A stretch of DNA of 64,000 bases from Kitasatospora sp. NBC_00315 (GCF_041435095.1 NZ_CP108025.1:2852001-2916000), one strand, 5' to 3'; shown: positions 33,414 to 44,978, counted from the stretch's first letter. Numbers and translations: made by a program. Notes: generated by a model not told the origin, from the letters alone.

Positions 33414-33935
33414 TCAGTCCGTCGGCAGGCCCGGCCGCTCCTCCGCCGTCAGGGCGAACCGCTCGTGGTCGCGCCACGCACCGCCGAGGAACAGCATCCG
33501 GGGTGTGAAGCCCTCGTGCCGGAAGCCCAGCCGGCGGGCCATCGCGATCGAGCGCTCGTTGTCCGGCTGCACGTTGATCTCCAGTCGGTGCAGACCGAGG
33601 CCGCCGTCCGCCTGGGCGGCGAGGCAGTGATCGACGACCAGCAGCATGCCCTCGGTCATCCGGCCGGTCCCGACGAACGGCAGGTACGAGTCGTAGCCGA
33701 GCGCGCCGTTGCAGAACCGGCCCATCACGATGTTCGCCACGTTGCACTTGCCGACCAGCCCACCGGTGGCCTGGTCGACGATCAAAAAGGTCCGCAGGCC
33801 GGCGCCCTGGCGGGTCAGCAGCTCGGGCAGCCCGTCCGGCTCGACCGGGTTCCAGCGGCCGATGTGCCCGGCGGACCGCCGAACGGCCTCGGCGTACTGC
33901 TCCACGTCTGCGGGCCTCGGCGCCCGAATCGTCAC
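33414..33935 (-). CDS. GNAT family N-acetyltransferase (RimJ/RimL-like)
   Basis: 173 residues. GTG 33935 is chosen because GGGGGAG lies 5 nt upstream; the open frame extends 8 codons further. The GNAT fold of the RimJ/RimL subgroup is supported by VTIRAPRPADVEQYAEAVRR, LVGKCNVANIVMGRFCNGAL, GYDSYLPFVGTGRMTEGMLL and the closing INVQPDNERSIAMARRLGFR. It would transfer acetyl from acetyl-CoA to an amine; RimJ-type substrates are N-terminal amines of ribosomal proteins, but this copy's substrate is unknown. It sits immediately downstream of ffh (117 bp). Confidence 0.88.
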   Translation of the reverse strand: MTIRAPRPADVEQYAEAVRRSAGHIGRWNPVEPDGLPELLTRQGAGLRTFLIVDQATGGLVGKCNVANIVMGRFCNGALGYDSYLPFVGTGRMTEGMLLVVDHCLAAQADGGLGLHRLEINVQPDNERSIAMARRLGFRHEGFTPRMLFLGGAWRDHERFALTAEERPGLPTD

Positions 33936-34052
33936 TCGCACTCCCCCATCATCGGGCACGCCCCCGGGTACGCGGACGGCCCGCCGCCCGGGTGTACCGG
34001 GTGGCGGGCCGAAGCGGTGGAGCGGGAGCGCCCCGGGGGGCTCCGAGCCGGG

Positions 34053-35621
34053 TCAGAGCAGGTCCTTGAACTCCTTGGGGAGCTCGAAGTCGGCCGGGCC
34101 CTTGCCCGCACCGAGCCCGAACGCGCCACCCTCGGCGGGAGCCTGCTGGCCGGCGCCCGGGCCGAGGGCGCGGCGCTCAGCGGCGGCCTGCTCCTCCTGC
34201 GCCCGCTTCAGCGGGTTGCCGGACTTCTTGCGGCCCTTGGCGGGCTGGGACTTCTTGCCGGACTTCTTCGCACCGCCGCCCATGCCCGGGATGCCGGGCA
34301 TACCGGGCATGCCCTTGCCGGAGGCCATCGCGGACATCATCTTGCGGGCCTCGAAGAACCGCTCGACCAGGTTGTTGACCTCACCGACGCCGGTGCCCGA
34401 ACCCTTGGCGATGCGCAGCCGGCGCGAGCCGTTGATGAGCTTGGGGTCGGTCCGCTCGGCCGGGGTCATCGACTTGATGATCGCGCCGACGCGGTTGACG
34501 TCCTTGTCGTCGATGTTGTTGATCTGCTCGCGGATCTGGCCCATGCCCGGCAGCATGCCGAGCAGCTTGGAGATCGAGCCCATCTTCTGGACCTGCTCCA
34601 GCTGCGACAGGAAGTCGTCGAGCGTGAAGTCCTTGCCGCCGCCCTGCAGCTTGGAGGCGATCTTCTCGGCCTCGGCCTGCGAGAAGGTCTGCTCGGCCTT
34701 CTCGATCAGGGAGAGCATGTCGCCCATGCCGAGGATGCGCGAGGCCATCCGGTCCGGGTGGAAGGCGTCGAACTCGTCGACCTTCTCGCCGTTGGAGGCG
34801 AACATGATCTGCCGGCCGGTGACGTGCGCGACCGAGAGGGCCGCGCCACCACGGGCGTCGCCGTCGAGCTTGGAGAGCACCACACCGGTGAAGTCGACGC
34901 CGTCGAGGAAGGCCTGTGCGGTGGTGACCGCGTCCTGGCCGATCATCGCGTCGACGACGAAGAGGACCTCGTCCGGGTTGACCGCGGCCCGGATGTCGGC
35001 GGCCTGCTGCATCAGGTCGGCGTCGATGCCGAGGCGGCCGGCGGTGTCGACGATGACGACGTCGTACTGCTTCTGCTTGGCGTACTCGATCGAGTCGCGG
35101 GCGACCTTGACCGGGTCGCCGACGCCGTTGCCCGGTTCGGGGGCGTAGATCGCCACACCGGCGCGCTCGGCGACGACGGTCAGCTGGTTGACGGCGTTGG
35201 GGCGCTGGAGGTCACAGGCCACGAGCAGCGGCGTGTGCTTCTGCGACTTCAGCCAATAGCCGAGCTTGCCCGCGAGGGTGGTCTTACCGGCACCCTGCAG
35301 ACCGGCCAGCATGATCACCGTCGGGCCGGTCTTGGCGAACCGGACCCTTCGGGTCTCGCCGCCGAGGATGTTGATGAGCTCCTCGTTGACGATCTTGATG
35401 ATCTGCTGGGCCGGGTTCAGCGCACCGGACACCTCGGCGCCGAGCGCCCGGTCCTTGACCTGCTTGATGAAGGCCCGGACCACCGGCAGCGCGACATCCG
35501 CTTCGAGCAGCGCGATCCGGATCTCGCGGGCGGTGGCGTCGATGTCCGCCTCGCTGAGGCGGCCCTTGCCCCGGAGGTTCTTGAACGTCGCTGCGAGGCG
35601 ATCGGAAAGAGTGTCGAACAC
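34053..35621 (-). CDS. ffh: Signal recognition particle protein Ffh
   Basis: 522 residues. Ffh with 4.5S RNA recognises signal sequences on the ribosome and docks on FtsY. The N domain starts VFDTLSDRLAATFKNLRGKG (GTG 35621; the S. coelicolor protein starts similarly). The G domain has GLQGAGKTTLAGKLG, DTAGRLGIDADL and SKLDGDARGG. The Met-rich M domain includes LLGMLPGMGQIREQINNIDD and the RNA-binding SMTPAERTDPKLINGSRRLR, followed by KGMPGMPGIPGMGGG. A start at ATG 35645 is possible but has a poorer ribosome binding site. The SRP RNA gene is not in the window. Confidence 0.96.
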   Translation of the reverse strand: MFDTLSDRLAATFKNLRGKGRLSEADIDATAREIRIALLEADVALPVVRAFIKQVKDRALGAEVSGALNPAQQIIKIVNEELINILGGETRRVRFAKTGPTVIMLAGLQGAGKTTLAGKLGYWLKSQKHTPLLVACDLQRPNAVNQLTVVAERAGVAIYAPEPGNGVGDPVKVARDSIEYAKQKQYDVVIVDTAGRLGIDADLMQQAADIRAAVNPDEVLFVVDAMIGQDAVTTAQAFLDGVDFTGVVLSKLDGDARGGAALSVAHVTGRQIMFASNGEKVDEFDAFHPDRMASRILGMGDMLSLIEKAEQTFSQAEAEKIASKLQGGGKDFTLDDFLSQLEQVQKMGSISKLLGMLPGMGQIREQINNIDDKDVNRVGAIIKSMTPAERTDPKLINGSRRLRIAKGSGTGVGEVNNLVERFFEARKMMSAMASGKGMPGMPGIPGMGGGAKKSGKKSQPAKGRKKSGNPLKRAQEEQAAAERRALGPGAGQQAPAEGGAFGLGAGKGPADFELPKEFKDLL

Positions 35622-35748
35622 GTCGTCGCGGGTCCCTTGCGGCATCGATACGGGTACGGTCGTCGCCCCCAGGGTATCCGGCCGCCCCGGGTACGGTCTC
35701 CACCCCTGGGGCGGCGGCCTTCGGCCGAGCGGCGCGGCCCCGGACGTC

Positions 35749-35787
35749 GGCACCGCGAACCGGCACCGCGAACCGGCACCGCGAACC
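35749..35787. repeat. Three tandem 13-bp repeats upstream of ffh
   Basis: ggcaccgcgaacc is repeated three times without change in the glnD-ffh spacer. A second, unrelated array follows at 35821. Confidence 0.9.
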
Positions 35788-35820
35788 GGCGCGGGAGCCC
35801 CGGCGGCGCCGCGACCCGGG

Positions 35821-35886
35821 CGGCTCCCGGCCCGTCCGTGGGCGGCTCCCGGCCCGTCCGCGGGCAGCTCCCGGCCCGTCCGCGGG
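35821..35886. repeat. Three tandem 22-bp repeats between glnD and ffh
   Basis: Three head-to-tail 22-bp units starting cggctcccggcccgtccg at 35821, 35843 and 35865, differing at one or two bases. With the 13-bp array they occupy much of the 318-bp spacer 35622-35939, where no gene is visible. Confidence 0.9.
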
Positions 35887-35939
35887 GGGGGCGCCCGACT
35901 CTCCGACGCGCCGGCCGCCGGAGCCTCCGCGCCCCCGGC

Positions 35940-38423
35940 TCACCCGAGCGCCGCCTGCACCTGGGCCGCCACCTCCGCGGCCCGCTGCTGGGCCAGCGGC
36001 CGGCCGGCCGGGTCGGTGACGTAGAAGGCGTCGACGGCGTCCGCCCCGAGCGTGGAGATGTGCGCGGTGCGCACCCGCACGCCCGCCTCGTCCAGCGCGC
36101 GGCCGATCCGGTGCAGCAGGCCGGGGGCGTCGTGGGCCCGGACCTCCAGGACGGTGGCGGTCGCGGAGGCCCCGCCCGGGGCGACCGACACCACCGGCGG
36201 CGGGGTGCTGATCCCGCGCCGCCGGGGCGCCGCGGCGTCGCGTTCGGCGAGCTTGCGCGAGACGTCCAGCGAGCCCTCCAGGGCCCGGCGCAGGTCGGCC
36301 CGCAGGCGCGCCGCCTCGGGGAGGTCGCCGAACTCGGCGGTGACCGTCCAGGAGATCAGCAGGACGGCTCCGACGCCGATCGGGTCCAGTTCGCGCAGCC
36401 CGGCCGCGCGGACGGTGAGGCGGTGCAGGGCGAGCACGCCGGCGACGGTGCCGAGCAGGCCGGGGCGATCGGGGATGGCCAGGGTCAGATCGACGCCCAT
36501 CGCCTCGGTGGCGAAGGACTCCAGGTCGCTCCGGGCGTGCAGGGAGAGCGCCGGGCCCTGGGTGCGGGCCGCCTCGATGGCGAGGCGCTCCTCCTCCGCG
36601 GTCGGTTCGGCGTCCGTCGGATGGGCGCCGCCGACGCCGAAGGCCGGGGGCTGACCGCCGCCCGCCAGCTGCGCGGCCGCGCGACCGACCAGGCCGTCCA
36701 CCAGCGAGGCCCGCCAGCTGCTCCAGGCGGCCGGGCCGGTCGCGGTGGCGTCGGCCTCGGTGAGCGCGTGCAGCAGTTCCAGGTGCGAGGCGGTGCCGAC
36801 GACCTTGGTGATCAGGTCGACGGTGGCGGGGTCGTCCGGGTCGCGCCGGGTCGCGGTGTCGACCAGCGTCAGGTGGTGGCGCACCAGCAGCGCGAGGGTC
36901 TCGGTGTCGGCGTGGTCGAAGCCCATCCGGACGGCCACGTCGCGGACGATCACCTCCCCCGCCTCCGAGTGGTCGCCCGGCCAGCCCTTGCCGATGTCGT
37001 GCAGCAGCGCCGCGACCAGCAGCAGGTCGGGGCGGGCCACCCGGCGGGTCATCGCGGCGGCCCGGACCGCCGTCTCGACCAGGTGCCGGTCGACCGTCCA
37101 GCGGTGCACGGCGTTGCGCTGCGGGCGGCATCGCACCCGCTCCCAGTCCGGCAGCAGCCGGGTGATCAGCCCCTCCGCCTCCAGCGCCTCCCAGACCGGG
37201 ACGCACGCCTCCCCCGCGCCCAACAGTGTGACCAGCTGCTCGCGGGCCTCGTCCGGCCAGGGCACCGGCAGCGGTCTGGCCTCGGCGGCGAGCCGCCGCA
37301 CGGTCGCGTAGGAGATGGTGAGGCCGGCCTGTGCGGCGGCCGCGGCGGCGCGCAGCGGCAGCACCGGATCGTTGGCGGGCCGGGCGCCCTGGGCGAGGAC
37401 GGCCTCGCCGTCCTGCTCGACCACGCCCTCGGCGAGCGGACGGCGCTCGACGGCGCCGCGGGCCACCGCGCCGGTGCCGCGCCCCACGCCGCTGAACGGG
37501 AAGGTGAGCCGGGACGAGCGGCGGCCCCGCGCGGAGCGGGCCGCGAGGACCCGCTCGACGGCGCGCCAGGTGACGTCCCCGGCGTAGCTGACGGTGCGGG
37601 CGCACTCGTAGACCTGGCGCAGCAGCGTGTCGGCGTCCAGCACGCCGAGGGCGGCCGCCACCTGGTCCTGGTCCTGGAGGCTGAGGCGGTCGGTGGCCCG
37701 GCCGGTCGTCAGGTGCAGCGCGTCGCGGACGTCGCTGAGACGCCGGGCGGCGGCCTCCAGCCCGTCGCGCGGGGCGTCGGCGAGCCAGGAGGCGGCGATC
37801 GCGTTGAGGGCGACGACGTCGCGCAGGCCGCCCCTGGCCTCCTTGAGGTCCGGCTCCAGCAGGAAGGAGAGCTCGCCGTGCCGCTCGGCCCGCTCCGCGC
37901 AGAGCTCGTGCAGCTCGGGCAGGCGGGTGGCGGCGGTCGCCCGCCAGTCGGACAGGACGGCGGAGCGCAGCGAGGCGGTGAGGGCGCCGTCACCGGCGAT
38001 GTGCCGGGCGTCCAGCAGGCCGAGCTGGGCCTTGAGGTCCTCGGCGGCGACCGAGCGGGCCTCGGCGACGGTCCGCACGGAGTGGTCCAGGGCGGCGGCG
38101 TTGTCCCAGACGGGATACCAGATGCGCTCCGGCAGGGCGCTGTCGATCGGGCCCTCGTGCAGCAGCAGGACGTCGAGGTCGCTGCGCGGGGAGAGCTCGC
38201 CGCGGCCGTAGCCGCCGACCGCGACCAGGGCCACCCCCGGCGGGGCGTCGGCGGCGGTGAGCAGGCCGGACAGCCAGCGGTCGGTGAGTGCGGCCAGTGC
38301 GGCCCGGCGCTCGGCGCCGGTGACGGACGGGTCGGCGAACAGGCGGGCGCGGGCGCCGCCGTAGTCGGTGGGCCCGTCCTGCGCGTCGGCGGGCGGGGAA
38401 GGAGGGTTGGCGTCGGTCGTCAT
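35940..38423 (-). CDS. glnD: Bifunctional uridylyltransferase/uridylyl-removing enzyme GlnD
   Basis: 827 residues. GlnD modifies PII proteins in response to nitrogen status; in Streptomyces the homologue adenylylates GlnK instead (established in S. coelicolor). Domain order: nucleotidyltransferase (about 50-230, VAVGGYGRGELSPRSDLDVL), HD domain (about 420-560, LLLVAALLHDIGKGWPGDHS), then two ACT domains (about 650-720 TLAIPDRPGLLGTVAGVLAL; 755-827 TVLEVRAHDAPGLLHRIGRA). It is last in amt-glnK-glnD and 127 bp after glnK, with a hairpin between. Confidence 0.95.
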   Translation of the reverse strand: MTTDANPPSPPADAQDGPTDYGGARARLFADPSVTGAERRAALAALTDRWLSGLLTAADAPPGVALVAVGGYGRGELSPRSDLDVLLLHEGPIDSALPERIWYPVWDNAAALDHSVRTVAEARSVAAEDLKAQLGLLDARHIAGDGALTASLRSAVLSDWRATAATRLPELHELCAERAERHGELSFLLEPDLKEARGGLRDVVALNAIAASWLADAPRDGLEAAARRLSDVRDALHLTTGRATDRLSLQDQDQVAAALGVLDADTLLRQVYECARTVSYAGDVTWRAVERVLAARSARGRRSSRLTFPFSGVGRGTGAVARGAVERRPLAEGVVEQDGEAVLAQGARPANDPVLPLRAAAAAAQAGLTISYATVRRLAAEARPLPVPWPDEAREQLVTLLGAGEACVPVWEALEAEGLITRLLPDWERVRCRPQRNAVHRWTVDRHLVETAVRAAAMTRRVARPDLLLVAALLHDIGKGWPGDHSEAGEVIVRDVAVRMGFDHADTETLALLVRHHLTLVDTATRRDPDDPATVDLITKVVGTASHLELLHALTEADATATGPAAWSSWRASLVDGLVGRAAAQLAGGGQPPAFGVGGAHPTDAEPTAEEERLAIEAARTQGPALSLHARSDLESFATEAMGVDLTLAIPDRPGLLGTVAGVLALHRLTVRAAGLRELDPIGVGAVLLISWTVTAEFGDLPEAARLRADLRRALEGSLDVSRKLAERDAAAPRRRGISTPPPVVSVAPGGASATATVLEVRAHDAPGLLHRIGRALDEAGVRVRTAHISTLGADAVDAFYVTDPAGRPLAQQRAAEVAAQVQAALG

Positions 38424-38475
38424 GTCGAGATCCCCATCCGTCGTCCGGGCGCTGCACGGGCCTGATATGCCGTCA

Positions 38476-38510
38476 GCGGACCTGCGGCCGGAGACCGGCC
38501 GCAGATCCGC
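38476..38510 (-). terminator. Hairpin between glnK and glnD
   Basis: CTGCGGCCGG-aga-CCGGCCGCAG with a further 5-bp flank (GCGGA/TCCGC after one mismatch). It lies 41 bp after the glnK stop (minus strand). It probably reduces read-through so that glnD is made at a lower level than glnK. Confidence 0.55.
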
Positions 38511-38550
38511 GTGAGGTGGTATCGAGAGGAATGCTAGATCCAGCGGTGGG

Positions 38551-40238
<1,688 letters not shown>

Positions 40239-40355
40239 CGGCGTCTCCTCGTGAATGAATGCCGCTCCACCCGTGGGTACCTGTCCCGTGCCACCCGGGG
40301 TGTCGGCGATGAGAAGGAGAGTGTCGAAGGCGGGTTTCGGCCGATGCGGCTGGGT

Positions 40356-40403
40356 GTTTCACGGCCGTGACGACGTGAACGCCCGGGTTACGCGGACGTG
40401 AAC
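40356..40403 (-). promoter_or_regulatory. GlnR-like binding boxes upstream of amt
   Basis: On the minus strand GTCAC-n6-GAAAC occupies 40371-40356, matching half of the Streptomyces GlnR box (gTnAc-n6-GaAAc). Nearby GTTCAC and GTAAC words (40375-40403) are spaced by about 11 bp. GlnR activates amtB-glnK-glnD in S. coelicolor (established). The site is 118-133 bp upstream of the amt start, a plausible activator position. Confidence 0.45.
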
Positions 40404-40466
40404 TACGGCCGTGCCATGACAGGACATGGGTTACCGTTCGGCCGCACAGCACGAGGAGTGCTCAAA

Positions 40467-40510
40467 CGATCACCGACCGTGGGGGCGGCGGCCCCCACGG
40501 TCGGTGATCG
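40467..40510 (-). terminator. Perfect 20-bp stem terminator after nsdA
   Basis: CGATCACCGACCGTGGGGGC pairs perfectly with its complement around a ggcg loop, 38 bp beyond the nsdA stop. On the minus strand it is followed by TTTGAG. This is the longest uninterrupted stem with a separate loop in the window. Confidence 0.9.
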
Positions 40511-40548
40511 GTTTCGGTGGACGGCCGGTGATGGCCGGATCCGTGCGG

Positions 40549-42003
40549 TCAGACCGCCGAGGCGAACTCCGGGATCTCCTGGACCACCCGGTCGGCCAGC
40601 CGGCTGACCCCGGGCACTCCCCTGAAGGTGCGGTTGGCCGCCTCCGAGGTCTTGCGGACCCGGGTGTTCAGCCGCTCCGAGCGCACCTTGGCGGCGATGT
40701 CCACCGCCTGCTCGGCCATCACGGCGGCCTGCTCGGGCTCGTTCTGCAGCAGGTGCACACTGGCCATGCCGACCAGGTTGAAGGCGTACGAGCGGACATG
40801 GTCCTCGTCCTGGCGGAACAGGTCGACGGCCCGCTCCATCACCGGTGCCGCCATCGAGGCGTACAGCTCGCTCCGGCTGGAGTGGTAGGCGAGGTCGCGG
40901 TAGGAGTGGGCGTTCTCGGCGTTGAGCTCGGCCGCCGAGAAGAACTTCAGCCAGTCCGGGTCGTTGTCGCCCTCGCGGATGTCGGTGAAGGTGTCCTCCG
41001 CCAGCCGGACGGCCCGGGCACAGCGGTTGACCTCGCCGATCGTCGAGTACGCGCGCGCCTCCATCGCGTACAGCAGGGACTGCTGCTTGGGGGTGGCGGA
41101 GTCGCGGCTGCCGTACTGGGCGAGGTGAATCAGCTCCAGGGCGTCCTCGCCGCGGTTGAGGTGGATCATCTGGCGGCTCATGTCGGTGAGGATGAGCGCG
41201 CCGAAGGGACGGTCGCCCGCCTCCTTGGCGGCGTGCAGCGCGAGCACGTAGTACTTCTGCGCGCTGGGGTGCATGCCGACGTCGTAGGACATCCAGCCGG
41301 CGAGGTGGGCGAGTTCGGCGGTGAGCCGGAACAGCCTGCGGGTGGTCTGCTCGGGGTAGCTCTCCTGCAGCAGGTCGGTGACCTCGTGCAGTTGGCCGAC
41401 CACGGCCTTGCGGCGCAGACCTCCGCCGTTCTGGGCGTCCCACTGGCGGAACATGACCGTGGTCTGTTCCAGCAGCTCCAGTTCGGGCTCGGAGAGCCGG
41501 CCGCTGAACGGCTCGCCGCCGTTGGCGGCGGCCAGGATCGGGGTGGGCGCGCCGCCGGGGCCGGGGGTCAGCCAGCGCTGCATCGGCTCGATCAGCGCGG
41601 CCCCGGCCGTCAGGGCCAGCGAAGTGCCCAGGAAGCCTCGCCGGTTGAGCATCAGGTCGCTGCGCGAGTACTCGCTGATCAGCTGGACCGTCTGCGGGGC
41701 GCTCCACGGCAGGTCGACGCCGCCGCCGACGGTCGAGACCGGGACGGCCACCCGCAGGCCGAGATCCTCCACCGAGACCACCGAGCCGAACCGTTCGGAG
41801 AACAGCTCCGACATGATCTTCGGAATCGGCTCGCGCGGCTGTTCGCCGTCCAGCCAGCGGCGCACCCGTGAGGTGTCGGTGGAGACGTGGTGCGCCCCGA
41901 TCTGGCGGGCCCGGCGGTTGACCTGCCGGGCCAACTCGCCCTTGGACCAGCCGCTTCGGCCGAACCACGAGGTCAACTTCTCGTTGGGTTGCTTCTCTGC
42001 CAT
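40549..42003 (-). CDS. nsdA: NsdA-type negative regulator of differentiation/antibiotic production
   Basis: 484 residues, close to the ~500 of S. coelicolor NsdA, whose loss raises antibiotic production and sporulation (established there). ATG 42003 gives MAEKQPNEKLTSWFGRSGWS. The N-terminal part (about 10-70) resembles a helix-turn-helix (GELARQVNRRARQIGAHHVS, TDTSRVRRWLDGEQPREPI). The rest (about 150-450) is helical with TPR-like pairs (ALELIHLAQYGSRD, RAYSTIGEVNRCARAVRLAE). A hydrophobic stretch (RRGFLGTSLALTAGAALI) resembles a Tat-like motif but is internal. It is divergent from the prim-pol-like gene and ends at a strong terminator. Confidence 0.9.
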   Translation of the reverse strand: MAEKQPNEKLTSWFGRSGWSKGELARQVNRRARQIGAHHVSTDTSRVRRWLDGEQPREPIPKIMSELFSERFGSVVSVEDLGLRVAVPVSTVGGGVDLPWSAPQTVQLISEYSRSDLMLNRRGFLGTSLALTAGAALIEPMQRWLTPGPGGAPTPILAAANGGEPFSGRLSEPELELLEQTTVMFRQWDAQNGGGLRRKAVVGQLHEVTDLLQESYPEQTTRRLFRLTAELAHLAGWMSYDVGMHPSAQKYYVLALHAAKEAGDRPFGALILTDMSRQMIHLNRGEDALELIHLAQYGSRDSATPKQQSLLYAMEARAYSTIGEVNRCARAVRLAEDTFTDIREGDNDPDWLKFFSAAELNAENAHSYRDLAYHSSRSELYASMAAPVMERAVDLFRQDEDHVRSYAFNLVGMASVHLLQNEPEQAAVMAEQAVDIAAKVRSERLNTRVRKTSEAANRTFRGVPGVSRLADRVVQEIPEFASAV

Positions 42004-42658
42004 GGGAACGTCCCCATCCCGCCCGGCCCCGCCCACGGGGCCCCGCTCGTGGTGCCCGACGGTCGCGGGCGCTTCCTAGACGTGCCGTACCTGTTGGTGA
42101 TCGTGCGCTGCCGTGCCCGCACAGTGCCCGTGGTGCCCTCGCGCCGCCGTGTCGCGCCGCTCCCGTACTGGTGTTCCACCGCTCACGAGCGACTCGTCGA
42201 CTCCCCAACTCCCCTCCGGGGACGGGCCGGAGTGGACGAGGTGTCGCGGCCGGTGAGCTGAACGTAACGCCCTTTCGACCATCCGGGGGAGCATCGCCGG
42301 GGAAACGCCACCTTTCGCCACCCCCACGAGTGAACTGTGGGCGGTCAGCACACGGTTCACTGGATGCTCCGAGCCGCCCGGCATATGCAGGGCGCCAAGT
42401 CACCACCGGAGCACCACCCGTACGGCAATCGGCAGGAGCCCCGCGGGAGTTTGCCCGCCCGGCCGGCCCCCGGGCGGGCCCGCTCCCCGAGGATCCCCCC
42501 GGCCGCCCGGCCGGCGGGGGCGATCCCCGGATCACACCGGACGAACTGGCGCACGCGGACCTCTGCGCGCCGTCCACGCACCACGCGCACCACATCGGAC
42601 AATCGATGCACCGTCACCATCCCGTAACCACCGGCAACGAGAACCTGTTGGGGGAGGC
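42004..42658. promoter_or_regulatory. Long divergent spacer between nsdA and the prim-pol-like gene
   Basis: 655 bp with no convincing gene. The main visible element is an inverted repeat GTGAACTGTG (42330-42339) / CACGGTTCAC (42351-42360), 21 bp centre to centre with one mismatch. Short C- or G-rich runs fill 42430-42540. Promoters for both genes must lie here, but no clear -10/-35 pair was found. Confidence 0.5.
42330..42360. promoter_or_regulatory. Operator-like inverted repeat, two helical turns
   Basis: GTGAACTGTG-n11-CACGGTTCAC: two 10-bp arms with one mismatch, centres 21 bp apart, so both would face the same side of the helix. It lies about 330 bp from each flanking start. The protein that binds it is unknown. 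Confidence 0.45.
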
Positions 42659-43378
42659 ATGGACAACCTGTTCGGCGATCTTCGGCTGGGACACCTGCGG
42701 CTCGCACCGCGCGGCACCCGGCGTCGCACCCGCGCCACCGCGTTCCAGGCTGCGGCCGAGTACACCGGCCGCTGGGGCTGGGCGGTCGCCACCGGCCGGG
42801 CGCCCGGCGGCGCACGCCCGGCGGTCCGCTCCGGTCCGCCGACGGGCTGCCCCTGCGGCGCGGCCCGCTGCGCGGCGCCCGGTCTGCACCCCGCCACCGG
42901 CGCCGAACCGCCCACCGGCTCCGCCCCGCGGCCGCTCGCCGGAGCGCGCGGCGCCGAGGGAGCCGTGCTGTTCCCCACCGGCCGGGCCTTCGACGCCCTG
43001 GACGTGCCGGAGCAGGCCGGCCTCCAGGCGCTGGTCCGGCTGGAGCGGATGGGCACCCAGGTCGGCCCGGTGCTGGCGGCGCCGACCGGACGCCTGCAGT
43101 TCCTGGTGGCGGCGGGCACCGCCCGGATGCTGCCGGACCTGCTCTACCGGATGGGCTGGGACGACGCCGAGCTCGATCTCGCCTGTCACGGCGAGGGCAG
43201 CTACGTCGCCGCCCCGCCGACCGTCCTGGAGGGGCTCGGCCCGGTCCGCTGGCTGCGCCGGCCGACCCGGGACAACGCGAGCTGTCCGCCGGAGGCCCGC
43301 CTGCTGCTCGGCACCCTGGCCTACGCCTGTCATCGCAGCCGCGAGCGGAGCGCCGAGCCCGCCTGGATCGCGTCCTGA
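42659..43378 (+). CDS. Degenerate prim-pol-like conserved protein
   Basis: 239 residues. It resembles the N-terminal part of bifunctional DNA primase/polymerase proteins: AEYTGRWGWAVATGRAPGG, a Cys/His-rich segment GCPCGAARCAAPGLHPATG (about residues 60-80), and a later barrel-like region (ALVRLERMGTQVGPVLAAP, LPDLLYRMGWDDAELDLACH). The acidic catalytic pair of active prim-pols is not evident, so polymerase activity is doubtful. GGGGGAGGC precedes the ATG. In S. coelicolor a similar gene is in the same place next to nsdA, as I recall. The function is unknown; a nucleic-acid or nucleotide-binding regulator is the best guess. Confidence 0.8.
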   Translation: MDNLFGDLRLGHLRLAPRGTRRRTRATAFQAAAEYTGRWGWAVATGRAPGGARPAVRSGPPTGCPCGAARCAAPGLHPATGAEPPTGSAPRPLAGARGAEGAVLFPTGRAFDALDVPEQAGLQALVRLERMGTQVGPVLAAPTGRLQFLVAAGTARMLPDLLYRMGWDDAELDLACHGEGSYVAAPPTVLEGLGPVRWLRRPTRDNASCPPEARLLLGTLAYACHRSRERSAEPAWIAS

Positions 43379-43404
43379 TCAGGGCGCCGCGGCGCCGGTG
43401 AACG

Positions 43405-43464
43405 GCGAAGGGCCACTCCCCCCACAGGGGAACCGCGAAGGGCCGCTCCCCCCGCAGGAGAACG
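43405..43464. repeat. Two imperfect 30-bp tandem repeats
   Basis: gcgaagggccactccccccacaggggaacc-like units at 43405 and 43435, about 26 of 30 bases identical. They span the convergent spacer between the prim-pol-like gene and ftsY. The second copy contributes a terminator stem. Confidence 0.75.
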
Positions 43465-43469
43465 GCCCT
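43439..43469. terminator. Hairpin between the convergent prim-pol-like and ftsY genes
   Basis: AGGGCCG (43439-43445) pairs with CGGCCCT (43463-43469). It lies 60 bp after the plus-strand gene and 41 bp after ftsY, so it may serve both. Confidence 0.55.
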
Positions 43470-43509
43470 CGGTGCCGGCCCCGGGCCTCGGCCCAGGACC
43501 GGATGGCGG

Positions 43510-44706
<1,197 letters not shown>

Positions 44707-44978
44707 ATCAAACTCCTTCGCTGGGTGCCCGCCCGTGAGGCCGGGAGTACTGGTGATCCTTAGCCCGGCGGCCCGGAGCGCCGCCGCTTCACTGCCCGGC
44801 CGCCGCCCGTGCCGTCCGGCAGCGGTCGTGGCCCGCCGCCGTCGGAGTGCCCTCCGGTGGCAGGGTGCGCAGCCCCCTCGCGGGGCGAGAGGGAGGAGTC
44901 ACAACGCTCCCAGTATCGGTGACCGGCCCGTGGAAGCGGCACACGCCCGGCCCGGGGCGGGTGCCCGGCGGGCGGGGG

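Larger units (their letters stand above)
40239..40548. promoter_or_regulatory. Spacer between amt and nsdA
   Basis: 310 bp: the amt upstream region with the GlnR-like boxes, then a 44-nt terminator hairpin (40467-40510) for nsdA. No gene is seen. Confidence 0.5.

Noticed and set aside
32145..38465. A very long plus-strand open frame (over 2100 codons) antisense to proS, ffh and glnD
   Set aside because: It is the antisense shadow of well-identified genes in GC-rich DNA where stops are rare; composition is Arg/Gly/Ala/Val-rich without any family motif.
42337..42627. A small gene in the nsdA divergent spacer
   Set aside because: The product is Arg/Pro-rich with no conserved pattern and no ribosome binding site; it overlaps the likely promoter region.
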